Below, in pieces: positions 36,729-49,952 of a DNA stretch of 64,000 nt; within the stretch, counting starts at the first letter, position 1; each line of letters opens with the position of its first letter. The stretch is from Moringa oleifera (taxonomy: Eukaryota; Streptophyta; Magnoliopsida; Brassicales; Moringaceae): positions 4,774,001 to 4,838,000 of the forward strand of contig JAJFZO010000566.1 in assembly GCA_021397835.1 (NCBI GenBank). Direction: 5' to 3'. Position numbers and translations under genes: made by a program. Below the pieces are notes generated by a model. The model saw only the letters and a program-made list of their open reading frames with translations, was not told the DNA's origin and made no database searches.

Positions 36729-39700
36729 TGTCATAAATAATTACAACAATGGATTCTTGGTGAATTCGGATGCCTATATGTGATATTATTGAAATTGGCA
36801 AATTTACATATAATCCACATGTGGGTTTCATAATTTAATTCAAGATTCACGCAATAAATGACATCCTCGTCAAAATTGATTTGCTACCTCATTTGGTGAG
36901 AAATTCTAACGTATACGAAAGATGATCTATCCATTTAGGCACAAATGACCTACTATTTACATAATTCAAAATATTAATTGAGCATAAATTTAAAATTTTC
37001 ATTTTTTTTATAAAACTATAGATGATAGGGTCAATGAATTCTTAATAAGACATAATCAACTTAGTTGGTTAAAATAAAATTTTCATATAGTCAAGTGTCT
37101 GCATTAATAAATTAAAAAATAAACAAAATGTTATATTGTCAAGCATTCTATGAGTTTGATGCTTGTGATGAAGAATGTACTGTACTTTCTAACCAAGTTA
37201 TTTTTTACGAGCTCAATACTAACTTGAGGTCCTTCTTTTTCGCTAGTCTTTATGCACTTAATCAGAATATAGTTAAGGGTGATTGAAGAGGCAAGTCACC
37301 GAGGCGTGCAGGGGCACACTACTAAGTTGGGCACTACTGAGCACCGATTGATTTTTATTAATATTTTTAAAAATTTTAATAAATATTTATTTAAATGTTT
37401 TTAAGTAAGGTTCACCATCAAGTTAAGTATTTTAATGTGATTTATTTACTATATTTGGAAAAGAAAAAAAAGAGTGGACCTCATAGAAGTGGCAAGGCGT
37501 TCATGTCATTTAAAGTGTTTTTTTTTTTAATTTTTAACTATTACTAATTACATGAAATGCGACAATAATATTGATTATCTTTTTACGTATTTTTTAGATT
37601 TCAACTCATTTTTATATTTCTTTTTCAATTTCTTTGAAAATTAATAAAATATAAATCAACAATAATTTAAATTTTCAAAAATATAATATTAGTGGTTTAA
37701 ATCTATTTTCATGAATTAAAATATTTTTTAAAAAATTTATAAATATAAATAAAAGACAACTTCAAATATTAAATCTTGTTAACAAATAAATTATTTTTTA
37801 AATGCATAAATTATTAATAAAATATTGTTAACAATAAGTGCAATAGTTATTACTGTAGACGAATGTCTTGTAACGTTAAAACTAATAAAGAAAATTACGT
37901 TCAATTATGTTAAAAATTAAATAAAGTAGTCATTTTATCAATTAAAAAATATCAAAATTTAATGTCAAAATATAATTACAGTATTTATATTAAAAATAAA
38001 TTTTGAATAAAATATTACATTTTTACATAAAATATTTAAAAGTCATATTTATTTATTTTACCTAAAGCTCGTTTGACCTTGAGCCAACCTTGAATAGTCA
38101 AATACTCAATGTGCTCAATTGGTATTGTTTTTATGGATTTTACAAGCACGCTGCCTCATGGCTTAATTTTTAATTTATACACATATATTATGGATCAATT
38201 AATCCAACTTTTAAAATCTTGATTTATTTCACAATACAACAAAAAAGATAAAATGTTCCAACAAGCTTATAGATTTATGTTGCTTAAACATTAAATATTG
38301 TCATTTGGGTTTGTCCCAAATGGCTCTATTCAACTTATTTTACTACAACCAATGATTTTATCTTTGAGAATATATTAATTAGACGCACTTAATTAGTAAC
38401 ACATTTTTTCGATTTCTTGGTTGCATGATTTGAAGCCCAAATTTTTTAATTTCTTTACTTTTTTTGCTTTAATTTATATCAAAATGTCACACAAGACCAT
38501 GAGCTAATTAAAATAGTCACTAAAATTTTTTCATGATGGCATAAAAAATAATCATTAAATAAGCATCCCTAATTGTAATAAAAAATTAGAGATTATGGTC
38601 GAGTCGGCTTAAGACATAGGTTATTATTTTATACTTTCAAAAAGAATGGTTTGACTTACTTTTGGCTTTTAGAAATGACTAATTATATCAAAGGAGCATA
38701 CATTTTGCATAAACTTTCAATTTACGTTTCGAACTTCAATATAGTTGAATTTTACATTTTATTTGGTTTTTAATTTAATTTATATTTAATAAAAACTTAA
38801 AATTTTAAAATACTCAAATTGAAGAATTTATATAACAAATTTTGATTTAAAATTTTAAATAGATGTAAAAAAAAGACATTTAAGCTATCATCATTGAAAA
38901 CTTGAAAGCCTTTGAAGCTGATATATTTTTAAATCATTAAAAATTTTAAATTCTTCGAAGTTGATATTTAAAAAAAAAAAACTTAATTACACCATTCAAA
39001 GTTTCAAAATTTTATAAAAAAATAGATTGTGATTTTAAGAATATTCAAAACTAAGCTATTGATTCAAAATAAAATGTAGAATTAATTTTTGTCATTTTCT
39101 AGACATTTTAACTATGAAAATAGGCTTAACTTTTAATATTTGGTTTGAAGTAAAATTTACTTTAGATCAAATTAATATTTTGAGAGTAAAATTGAACCAA
39201 ATTGTAGTTCAGGGTTCAAATTAAATAACACTTTAAGATTACTATTCTTTTTATGTTTACCTAAATATCAAATTATAACAAATATATAATTGATTTAAGT
39301 GAAAAATAATATATTGCATATCATACTTATCAAAATAAATTTGTGTGCATACGCACAAAAGTAAAAATCTTTTCGTGCAACAAATTAATATTTCTAATTA
39401 AATATCTAATTTTGTCGGATTAATATTTAATCTATTATTACCGTGATCTGATCTCGAATGGAATTTTCACGTTTCACGATTTACACAAAACAAAAAAGCT
39501 GTAATAAAATAAAATCTAATTAAAGTTGATTTGCTACATCATTTGATAAGAATTTCAAACATAGACAAAGATGTCACAACAAAATTATGATGGGATAAAA
39601 TTAATTTATCTATTTAGGCAAATATGACTTAATAAAAGAAGTTGTTTTACATAGTTCAAAATGTTAATTAAGGATAAACTTGAAAATTTACTTTCATAGC

Positions 39701-40873
39701 AAGATCAATTAATTCTTAATAAAACATAATCAATTCAGTTGATTAAAATAAATATTTTTGTATGATCAAGTCTTTATATTTATCAATTGAAAAATAAATA
39801 AATATTAACATAATTCTTTTCTGTTCACGTGTTTTAAATAAAAAAAATATCATTGTTAACGTAAGTGAATATCTACCCTAAATCGGCCTAAGTATTAAAC
39901 CCATAATTTATTCGACCTATGATACTAGATTGGATATTGAGTTCAACCCATTCTGGCTCTATTACATTGATTACGTCCATTTGACCCGATAATTCTCAAA
40001 ATATAAAAAGATTCTTGAATCTATGTATAGGATCAAACATTATACTTTCAGTTGTTAGTTCTTTTAAAATATCTTTTTCATCACTTTTTATTGACAGCGT
40101 TTTCAAAATCAACAACATAAATACAAAAATTTTATATTGTGTTGAATAATTTTTTTGGTAGAATTGTCTACTATGCTCTTTTGATTTATTTTTATTGATG
40201 ATGTTTTTCGTAAAAATAGTCAACTATAAGATGTGTTTTAATATTTTTCATAATAATGTCTCGTGATTATTCATTTGTTTTATGATGTAACAACAAAAGA
40301 AAAACAAACACAAAATGTTCAAAAACACCCCCAGACTTACTTTGCTTTGACATCCAATCTTATCATTTTGGTTAAGTTTGGAATGCTTCTATTTAAGTAA
40401 TTTACTTTATTGGTATACAAGATCACATAATTTTACTACTAAAACAAAAATCAAGAGATAAAAAAATTGCTAAAAATATATGATATTAAATAAAGTAAAT
40501 CTAGGTGTTTGATTTTTCACCATATATAATTACGGGAAGAAATTGCTAAACATAATGTCAATCGCGGAGATAAAGAAATTGCTAAAAATATATGACACTA
40601 AACAAAGTAAATCAAAGTGTTTGACTTGTTACCGTATATAATTACGGTAAGAAATTGCTAAAACAAAGTAAATCGCTGAGGGAAAAAAATTGCTAAAAAT
40701 ATATGATATTAAATAAAGTAAATCTAGGTGTTTGATTTTTCATCATATGTAATTACGCATTAACATTATGCCTATATTTTGATATGTATCTATATATATA
40801 GATGCATATGTGATGTCATTTTCAAACATTTTCTCGACAAGTGTTTCCCGAGAACGTGACAAGGAGAAACAAG
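36729..40873. repeat. Spacer of unit 4 (G4 to G5)
   Basis: Gene-to-gene distance is 4688 bases; content is as in units 2 and 3. The truncated short frame starts at 37128 and has the same TGA. The - strand frame is at 39996-40223. Confidence 0.8.
40466..40800 (+). promoter_or_regulatory. G5 promoter modules and TATA box
   Basis: Three modules begin at 40466; TATATATATA is at 40791-40800. Confidence 0.6.
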
Positions 40874-41416
40874 ATGAAGATTTCCTTCTCATCCTTGATC
40901 TTCACCTTTCTTGTTTTCTTCTTTTCACTTCAATGTTTCGTAAGCTCTAGCATCATCCAAGATTCATGCCAACAAGCGGCGAAAAGCAGTCCCAATGTGA
41001 AGTATGATTTTTGCGTTGCATCTCTTTCATCAAGTTTCGGTGGTCAAACAGCAACCCTAGAAGGATTAACAAGTATCGCTGTTGATCTAACCATATCGAA
41101 AGCAACAAAGATCGGTGCATACGCATCGCGACTTTCTAAAAAGCGAAAGTACAACGAGCCGACCAAAAATGCCTTGAAAGATTGCTCTACTAGTTACTCG
41201 GATGCAAAGGCTTCACTAACCGAAGCTTCATCTGCTATTAAGGCTAAAGCTTACGGAACGGCTAATATAAAGTTGAGTGCTGCAATGGATGCTTCATCGA
41301 ACTGTGAAGGTGGTTTCAAGGAGGCAGGAGGTGGATCGTCTCCGTTGACAAATGAAAATAAATTTTACTATGAATCGATTGCGATTCCTCTTGCTTTTAC
41401 CAATATGTTACATTGA
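40874..41416 (+). CDS. G5: secreted PMEI-fold protein, same protein as G1
   Basis: The protein is identical to G1 with one silent change (TCG for TCT in 'DASSNC', near 41299). A base change in the leader leaves the frame open a little further upstream, but no new ATG results. Confidence 0.92.
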   Translation: MKISFSSLIFTFLVFFFSLQCFVSSSIIQDSCQQAAKSSPNVKYDFCVASLSSSFGGQTATLEGLTSIAVDLTISKATKIGAYASRLSKKRKYNEPTKNALKDCSTSYSDAKASLTEASSAIKAKAYGTANIKLSAAMDASSNCEGGFKEAGGGSSPLTNENKFYYESIAIPLAFTNMLH

Positions 41417-44246
41417 TGTCATAAATAATTACAACAATGGATTCTTGGTGAATTCGGATGCCTATATGTGATATTATTGAAATTGACAAATTTACATATA
41501 ATCCACATGTGGGTTTCATAATTTAATTCAAGATTTACGCAATAAATGACATCCTCGTCAAAATTGATTTGCTACCTCATTTGGTGAGAAATTCTAACGT
41601 ATACGAAAAATGATCTATCCATTTAGGCACAAATGACCTACTATTTACATAATTCAAAATATTAATTAAGCATAAATTTAAAATTTTCATTTTTTTTATA
41701 AAACTATAGATGATAGGGTCAATGAATTCTTAATAAGACATAATCAACTTAGTTGGTTAAAATAAAATTTTCATATAGTCAAGTGTCTGCATTAATAAAT
41801 TAAAAAATAAACAAAATGTTATATTGTCAAGCATTCTATGAGTTTGATGCTTGTGATGAAGAATGTACTGTACTTTCTAACCAAGTTATTTTTTACGAGC
41901 TCAATACTAACTTGAGGTCCTTCTTTTTCGCTAGTCTTTATGCACTTAATCAGAATATAGTTAAGGGTGATTGAAGAGGCAAGTCACCGAGGCGTGCAGG
42001 GGCACACTACTAAGTTGGGCACTACTGAGCACCGATTGATTTTTATTAATATTTTTAAAAATTTTAATAAATATTTATTTAAATGTTTTTAAGTAAGGTT
42101 CACCATCAAGTTAAGTATTTTAATGTGATTTATTTACTATATTTGGAAAAGAAAAAAAAGAGTGGACCTCATAGAAGTGGCAAGGCGTTCATGTCATTTA
42201 AAGTGTTTTTTTTTTTAATTTTTAACTATTACTAATTACATGAAATGCGACAATAATATTGATTATCTTTTTACGTATTTTTTAGATTTCAACTCATTTT
42301 TATATTTCTTTTTCAATTTCTTTGAAAATTAATAAAATATAAATCAACAATAATTTAAATTTTCAAAAATATAATATTAGTGGTTTAAATCTATTTTCAT
42401 GAATTAAAATATTTTTTAAAAAATTTATAAATATAAATAAAAGACAACTTCAAATATTAAATCTTGTTAACAAATAAATTATTTTTTAAATGCATAAATT
42501 ATTAATAAAATATTGTTAACAATAAGTGCAATAGTTATTACTGTAGACGAATGTCTTGTAACGTTAAAACTAATAAAGAAAATTACGTTCAATTATGTTA
42601 AAAATTAAATAAAGTAGTCATTTTATCAATTAAAAAATATCAAAATTTAATGTCAAAATATAATTACAGTATTTATATTAAAAATAAATTTTGAATAAAA
42701 TATTACATTTTTACATAAAATATTTAAAAGTCATATTTATTTATTTTACCTAAAGCTCGTTTGACCTTGAGCCAACCTTGAATAGTCAAATACTCAATGT
42801 GCTCAATTGGTATTGTTTTTATGGATTTTACAAGCACGCTGCCTCATGGCTTAATTTTTAATTTATACACATATATTATGGATCAATTAATCCAACTTTT
42901 AAAATCTTGATTTATTTCACAATACAACAAAAAAGATAAAATGTTCCAACAAGCTTATAGATTTATGTTGCTTAAACATTAAATATTGTCATTTGGGTTT
43001 GTCCCAAATGGCTCTATTCAACTTATTTTACTACAACCAATGATTTTATCTTTGAGAATATATTAATTAGACGCACTTAATTAGTAACACATTTTTTCGA
43101 TTTCTTGGTTGCATGATTTGAAGCCCAAATTTTTTAATTTCTTTACTTTTATTGCTTTAATTTATATCAAAATGTCACACAAGACCATGAGCTAATTAAA
43201 ATAGTCACTAAAATTTTTTTTATCATGGCATAAAAAATAATCATTAAATAAGCATCCCTAATTGTAATAAAAAATTAGAGATTATGGTCGAGTCGGCTTA
43301 AGACATAGGTTATTATTTTATACTTTCAAAAAGAATGGTTTGACTTACTTTTGGCTTTTAGAAATGACTAATTATATCAAAGGAGCATACATTTTGTATA
43401 AACTTTCAATTTACGTTTCGAACTTCAATATAGTTGAATTTTACATTTTATTTGGTTTTTAATTTAATTTATATTTAATAAAAACTTAAAATTTTAAAAT
43501 ACTCAAATTGAAGAATTTATATAACAAATTTTGATTTAAAATTTTAAATAGATGTAAAAAAAAGACATTTAAGCTATCATCATTGAAAACTTGAAAGCCT
43601 TTGAAGCTGATATATTTTTAAATCATTAAAAATTTTAAATTCTTTGAAGTTGATATTTAAAAAAAAAAACTTAATTACACCATTCAAAGTTTGAAAATTT
43701 TATAAAAAAAATAGATTGTGATTTTAAGAATATTCAAGACTAAGCAATTGATTCAAAATAAAATGTAGAATTAATTTTTGTCATTTTCTAGACATTTTAA
43801 CTATGAAAATAGGCTTAGCTTTTAATATTTGGTTTGAAGTAAAATTTACTTTAGATCAAATTAATATTTTGAGAGTAAAATTGAACCAAATTGTAGTTCA
43901 GGGTTCAAATTAAATAACACTTTAAGATTACTATTCTTTTTATGTTTACCTAAATATCAAATTATAACAAATATATAATTGATTTAAGTGAAAAATAATA
44001 TATTGCATATCATACTTATCAAAATAAATTTGTGTGCATACGCACAAAAGTAAAATAAATATATTGCATATGATATTAAATAAAGTAAATCTAGGTGTTT
44101 GATTTTTCATCATATGTAATTACGCATTAACATTATGCCTATATTTTGATATGTATCTATATATATATATATAGATGCATATGTGATGTCATTTTCAAAC
44201 ATTTTCTCAACAAGTATTTCCCGAGAACGTGACAAGGAGAAACAAG
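41417..44246. repeat. Shortened spacer of unit 5 (G5 to G6)
   Basis: Gene-to-gene distance is only 3373 bases. A block of about 1.3 kb is missing at 44056-44067, with a short filler at the join. The loss removes the distal flank and the first two promoter modules of G6. Confidence 0.85.
44068..44175 (+). promoter_or_regulatory. G6 promoter: single module and lengthened TATA repeat
   Basis: Only the gene-proximal module remains ('atgatattaaataaagtaaa'). The TATA-like run near 44158-44172 is several bases longer than in G1-G5. Confidence 0.55.
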
Positions 44247-44789
44247 ATGAAGATTTCCTTCTCATCCTTGATCTTCACCTTTCTTGTTTTCTTCTTTTCA
44301 CTTCAATGTTTCGTAAGCTCTAGCATCATCCAAGATTCATGCCAACAAGCGGCGAAAAGCAGTCCCAATGTGAAGTATGATTTTTGCGTTGCATCTCTTT
44401 CATCAAGTTTCGGTGGTCAAACAGCAACCCTAGAAGGATTAACAAGTATCGCTGTTGATCTAACCATATCGAAAGCAACAAAGATCGGTGCATACGCATC
44501 GCGACTTTCTAAAAAGCGAAAGTACAACGAGCCGACCAAAAATGCCTTGAAAGATTGCTCTACTAGTTACTCGGATGCAAAGGCTTCACTAACCGAAGCT
44601 TCATCTGCTATTGAGGCTAAAGCTTACGGAACGGCTAATATAAAGTTGAGTGCTGCAATGGATGCTTCATCTAACTGTGAAGGTGGTTTCAAGGAGGCAG
44701 GAGGTGGATCGTCTCCGTTGACAAATGAAAATAAATTTTACTATGAATCGATTGCGATTCCTCTTGCTTTTACCAATATGTTACATTGA
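44247..44789 (+). CDS. G6: secreted PMEI-fold protein, one residue different from G1
   Basis: It is the same 180-residue protein as G1 except Lys123 to Glu ('AIEAK'). All four fold cysteines are kept. Its upstream region is shortened, so its expression could differ from G1-G5. Confidence 0.92.
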   Translation: MKISFSSLIFTFLVFFFSLQCFVSSSIIQDSCQQAAKSSPNVKYDFCVASLSSSFGGQTATLEGLTSIAVDLTISKATKIGAYASRLSKKRKYNEPTKNALKDCSTSYSDAKASLTEASSAIEAKAYGTANIKLSAAMDASSNCEGGFKEAGGGSSPLTNENKFYYESIAIPLAFTNMLH

Positions 44790-45188
44790 TGTCATAAATA
44801 ATTACAACAATGGATTCTTGGTGAATTCGGATGCCTATATGTGATATTATTGAAATTGACAAATTTACATATAATCCACATGTGGGTTTCATAATTTAAT
44901 TCAAGATTTACGCAATAAATGACATCCTCGTCAAAATTGATTTGCTGCCTCATTTGGTGAGAAATTCTAACGTATAGGAAAGATGATCATTCCATTTAGG
45001 CACAAATGACCTACTATTTACATAATTCAAAATATTAATTAAGCATAAATTTAAAATTTTCATTTTTTTTATAAAACTATAGATGATAGGGTCAATGAAT
45101 TCTTAATAAGACATAATCAACTTAGTTGGTTAAAATAAAATTTTCATATAGTCAAGTGTCTGCATTAATAAATTAAAAAATAAACAAA

Positions 45189-45386
45189 ATGTTATATTGT
45201 CAAGCATTCTATGAGTTTGATGCTTGTGATGAAGAATGTACTGTACTTTCTAACCAAGTTATTTTTTACGAGCTCAATACTAACTTGAGGTCCTTCTTTT
45301 TCGCTAGTCTTTATGCACTTAATCAGAATATAGTTAAGGGTGATTCAAGAGGCAAGTCACCGAGGCGTGTAGGGGCACACTACTAA
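45189..45386 (+). other. Short unidentified frame behind G6
   Basis: This is the open 65-codon version of the frame at 23061, differing by Ala61 to Val. It retains TCA at codon 53 where units 2-5 have TGA. Confidence 0.3.
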
Positions 45387-47141
45387 GTTGGGCACTATTG
45401 AGCACCGATTGATTTTTATTAATATTTTTAAAATTTTTAATAAATATTTATTTAAATGTTTTTATGTAAGGTTCACCATCAAGTTAAGTATTTTAATGTG
45501 ATTTATTTACTATATTTGGAAAAGAAAAAAAAGAGTGGACCTCATAGAAGTGACAAGGCGTTAATTTTGTTTGTAGTCTTTTTTTTTTAAGTTTTAAATA
45601 TTACTAACTATATGAAATGTAACAATAATAATGATTATCATTTTATATATATTTTAGATTTCAACTCAATTTCTATATATTTCTTTTCCAATTTCTTTGA
45701 AAATTTATAAAAAATAAATCAACAATAATTTTAATTTAAAAGCAATAAAATATTAGTGGTCTAAATCTATTTTGATGAATTAAAATGTTTTTGAAAAAAT
45801 TTATTAGTAAAAATAAAAGACTACTTTGACTATTAAATCTTATTAACAAATTAAATATTTTTCAAATGCATAAATTATTAATAACATATTATTAACAATA
45901 AGTGCAATTGTATTACTAAAAGTAAAATTAAAACTAATAACAAACATACGTTCAATTATGTTAAAAAAATTAAATAAACTAGTTATTTTATCAATTAAAA
46001 ATATCAAAATTTAATAACAAAATACAATTATGACATTTATATTTTAAGAAAATAAATTTGAAGTAAAATATTATATTTTTATATTAAACGTTTAAAAATC
46101 ACATTTATTTATTTTACTTAAAGCTCATTTGACCATGAGCCAACCTTGAACAGTCAAATACTCAATATGCTCAATTTGTATTGTTTTTGTGAATTTTACG
46201 AGCATAATGCCTCATGGATTAATTTTTAATTTATATACATATATTATGTCTTAATCTAATTTTTAAAAATCTTGATTAGCCATTTATTTTATAATATAAC
46301 AAAAAAGATAAAATATTCTAACACGCCTATAGATTTATTTTGCTTAAACATTTAATATTGTCATTTGGGTTCATACCAAATGACTCTATTCAATTTGTTT
46401 TACTACCACACATGATTTCATCTTTGGAGATACATTAATATGACACACTTAATTGGTAACACATTTTTAAATGGAAGCCGGCTTGTTGACGTAGGAAATA
46501 AGCAACTCTTTCACGGTTACAATGACCATGATATATATAATGAGTAATTATCAAATTACTTAATTAAAAAAATTAAATATTAAAATAAAACAAATATTAA
46601 AATAAACTTTAAATTTTACATGCTTTTTATTTTAAATTTTATTATTTTAATTTTTTCAATTATTTATAAGAAAATTAAATTTAAATTAATTCAAATATAA
46701 TTTAAAATTTTAAAAATTAAAAATACCCAAATTAAAGATCTTATATAATGAATTTTACTTAAAATTTTACTTATGCATAAAGCATCAAGGTAAAAAAAAT
46801 TTAAGTATAAAAATATTTTTTATTAATTTTTATACTGTCAAAAAAATTAAAAATTAAATTGTGAATCAATATTTTAAAAAATTTGATAAACAAATTTAAA
46901 ATGAAGTACAGAATTTATTTGAGTTATTTTTTGAGGTACTTTCACAATAAAAGTATCATTAAATCAAAGTTTAAATTGAACTAAATTTAAACTTTAGACA
47001 CATAATTGAAAAAATTAAAACAAAAAAATTTGAATTGAAATTGGGATAAATTTTAAAGTTTTTTTAATATTTACTCTTAAAAAAATTTGTAAAGAAACGT
47101 ATTAAACCATTAAATAACAAGAGAAAGAAAGACCAAACAAG
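45387..47141. other. Spacer after G6, changing to a diverged lineage
   Basis: Near-identity with the other units stops at about 45560. From there to about 46700 the sequence matches the region behind G8 (57300-58450), including 'cacatttttaaatggaag' and 'aaataagcaactct'. It then runs into AT-rich DNA before the pseudogene at 47142. No gene was seen. Confidence 0.75.
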
Positions 47142-47686
47142 ATGAAGGTTTTTTTCTTCTCGTCGATCTTAGCCTTTCGTGTTTTTTTCCCTTTCGCCAG
47201 GATTGCTTCGTAATCTTGGCATCACCGAAGATTCTTGCCAAAAAGCTGCAAAGAACACTCCTAATGTGAAGTACGATTTATACTTTGCAACTCTTTCATC
47301 AAATCTTGAAAGCCAAATGGCAATCTTAGAAGAATCGGTAGACATTACTATTAGTCTAAACATATTGAATGCAACAGTGATCAATGCACTCGTGTGGCAA
47401 CTTTCGAAGGATGAAAAGTACAATAAACCGACTAAAAATGCCTTGAAAGATTGCTTTAGCATCTACTCGATGGAACACAAAAGGCTTCATTAAGACGGTT
47501 TTTCTACTATTAAGTCTAAAGATTATATGATGGCTAACGCTTAAGGTGAGTGCTATGATGGATGCATAGACTCGTTGTGAAGATGGCTTGAATGCGGTAG
47601 GATGTGGAGCGTCTCCATTTCCATTGACAAGTAAGAATAGCATTTACTTCAGATTGAGTGCAATTCTTCTTGCTTTTATCAATAGT
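47142..47686 (+). pseudogene. Diverged PMEI-like pseudogene
   Basis: The ATG at 47142 starts a hydrophobic leader (MKVFFFSSI...). A net 2-base loss near 47213 shifts the frame just before 'ITEDSCQKAAKNTPNVKYDL'. The second hairpin cysteine is replaced by Tyr ('KYDLYFATL'). A stop follows at 'HKRLH' (47491), and further frame changes occur in the 3' part, where 'SRCEDGLNAVG' is still readable. The normal end codons are lost. This is the most diverged array member. Confidence 0.85.
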
Positions 47687-48211
47687 ATATATAATCCATG
47701 TGAATATGAATTCCATAATGTTCTTAGGAGAAAATCAAACATAAAAAAATATTATTTTATCAATTGACTCAATTTTATCTTTAAGTTTTTAATTTAATCA
47801 AATTGAACTATGCTTTCAAAATTTTGATGATTTTCTATAAAAAGAAAAATTTGAGAATCACAAGAAACTTGGAAGAGTAAGACAAAGAATAAAAAAGATG
47901 ATAGAGAAATAACAGGAGAACATTTTTTAGTTTTTATTTTTAATTATTTTAAATAATATTTTTAACTAAAATTATTTTTTAAAATATGTTTACTTAATTT
48001 TTCTGAAAAGATCTAGAATCCATATTGAAAGTTTGAATATAAAATTAAATTAATTATTATAATAAAATTTAAATTAGAAACATGACTTAGTATAAAATTA
48101 TATATATATATATATATATAATCTATGCTAAATTTGCTTTTTTAGTTTAAATCCCTAAGGTATCAATTGAATTAATTATACATTGAATGTTTTAATTTGG
48201 TTCATTTGAAA

Positions 48212-48370
48212 TGTCTTCGCCTTTCCTGCATTGTTTTTTTTTTTTTTTTTTTTGCTTTGTTTCATAAGCTCTAATATCGTCCAAGACAAGTAATGTTAAA
48301 ATGCTGCAATTCAAAATTTACTTTAAATTGGTTTCCATTCCTATTGCTTTTACCAATTTGGTATATTGAT
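48212..48370 (+). pseudogene. PMEI-like relic with the same internal deletion as 15852
   Basis: It has a poly-T run (48234-48253) in the leader, then 'cataagctctaatatcgtcc', and then the last coding bases ('attgcttttaccaatttgg') after missing about 400 bases. The deletion joint ('caagacaagtaat.tta') is the same as in the 15852 relic, so both descend from one deleted copy. The ATG is not preserved. Confidence 0.75.
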
Positions 48371-49952
48371 GTGATAAATAATCTTAATAATGGTAATTTT
48401 CTTTGATTTCTTAGTGAATTCGAATACCTATATGTGATATTACTAACATTGGCAAATTAAATATAATCCATGTGGGTTCCATAATTTTCTTTATTAGAGA
48501 TTATTTGATTTCCTATTCTGTTTCTTTATGTCTTGAATTTGCTTCTTTTTTCTTTTCTTTTTTTTTTTTGATTTGTAGCCTAACTTTTTTAATTTCTTTA
48601 CTTTTTTTATTTTAATTTATATCAAAATGTCACACAAGATCATGAGCTAATTAAAATAATCACTAGAAATTTTTTTATGATGACATCAAAAATAGTCATT
48701 AAATAAGCCTCTCTAGCTATTATAATAAAATAGAGATTATGATTGAGTCCCCTTAATAGATAGGATTAATTTATTTTTTTAAAAAAAAAGGGTTTGACTT
48801 ACTTTTTGCTTTCAAGAAATGAGTAATTATATTAAATGAATTTATATTTTATATAACTTTTAATTCGAGATTCATAAAATATATATATATATTAATTAGA
48901 TATATATTTGATATTTTTAAAATATAAAAAATATTTCTTTTGTTGATTTTCGTTACTTTGAAATCTGTAACCTCATTTTTTAAATAAAAAATTTACTTAA
49001 TAATTTGAATTAAATATCAAAATTTTATAAATCTTTTATCTAAAATTTTAATATACTTAAAAAACCAACATCAAAATTTTTTCGGGATTTATATTATTAT
49101 ATTAAGTTAATTTTTTAAATTAAATATTTTAGTTTTATGTTAAGTGATATTAAAAACTAACTCAATTTGTTATTGCATACCTTAGCTTGTGTTTGTATTA
49201 AAAAAAAAATATTGGCTTCAAATGATAAATAATTATGTCATCTCAAACAATGAAAAAACATTCAATTATAATAAAATATTAAAAATAAACATAAAAATTA
49301 AATTATACTTGCTTTTTAATTTAAATCTTAAAATTTAATTTAATTTAATTTTTTTGTTTAATTTAAACTTAATAAAATAATTTAAAAACTGAGAATATTC
49401 AAATTAGAAATCTTATGCAATAAATTTTGATTTGAAATATTGTGTAAATATAAGAAAAACATTTAAACTATCATTATCAAAAACTTTTGAATTTTTTGAA
49501 TACCAAAAATATTTTTTTAAAAAAATTACACTCTAAAAAGTTTAAAATTTTCATAAAAGAATAGATTGTGAGTTTAAAATTATTTAAATTTGAGCTATTG
49601 ATTCAAAATAAAGTGTAGAATTCATTTCAGTCATTTTCGAGACATTTCAAATATGCAAATACTCTTAACATTTTATAATTAATTTAAATTAAAATTTAAT
49701 TTAAACGAAATCAATATTTTGAGAATAAAATTGAAACAAATTGAAGTTCGAGGTTCAAATCAATTTATGTCCAAGTTTAAGATTTTTGTATTTTTATCCA
49801 AATATCAAATTGTAACAAAAATATCGATTTAAGTGAAAAATAATATATTGCACAACTAACTTATCAAAATAAATTTGTGTGACATAAAAATTCTTCTCAT
49901 ATAACAAATTAATATTTTGAATTAAATATCTAATTTTGTCACACTAATATTT

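Noticed and set aside
47169..47716. Several - strand frames over the 47142 pseudogene
   Set aside because: They mirror the decayed PMEI-like coding sequence and have no independent support.
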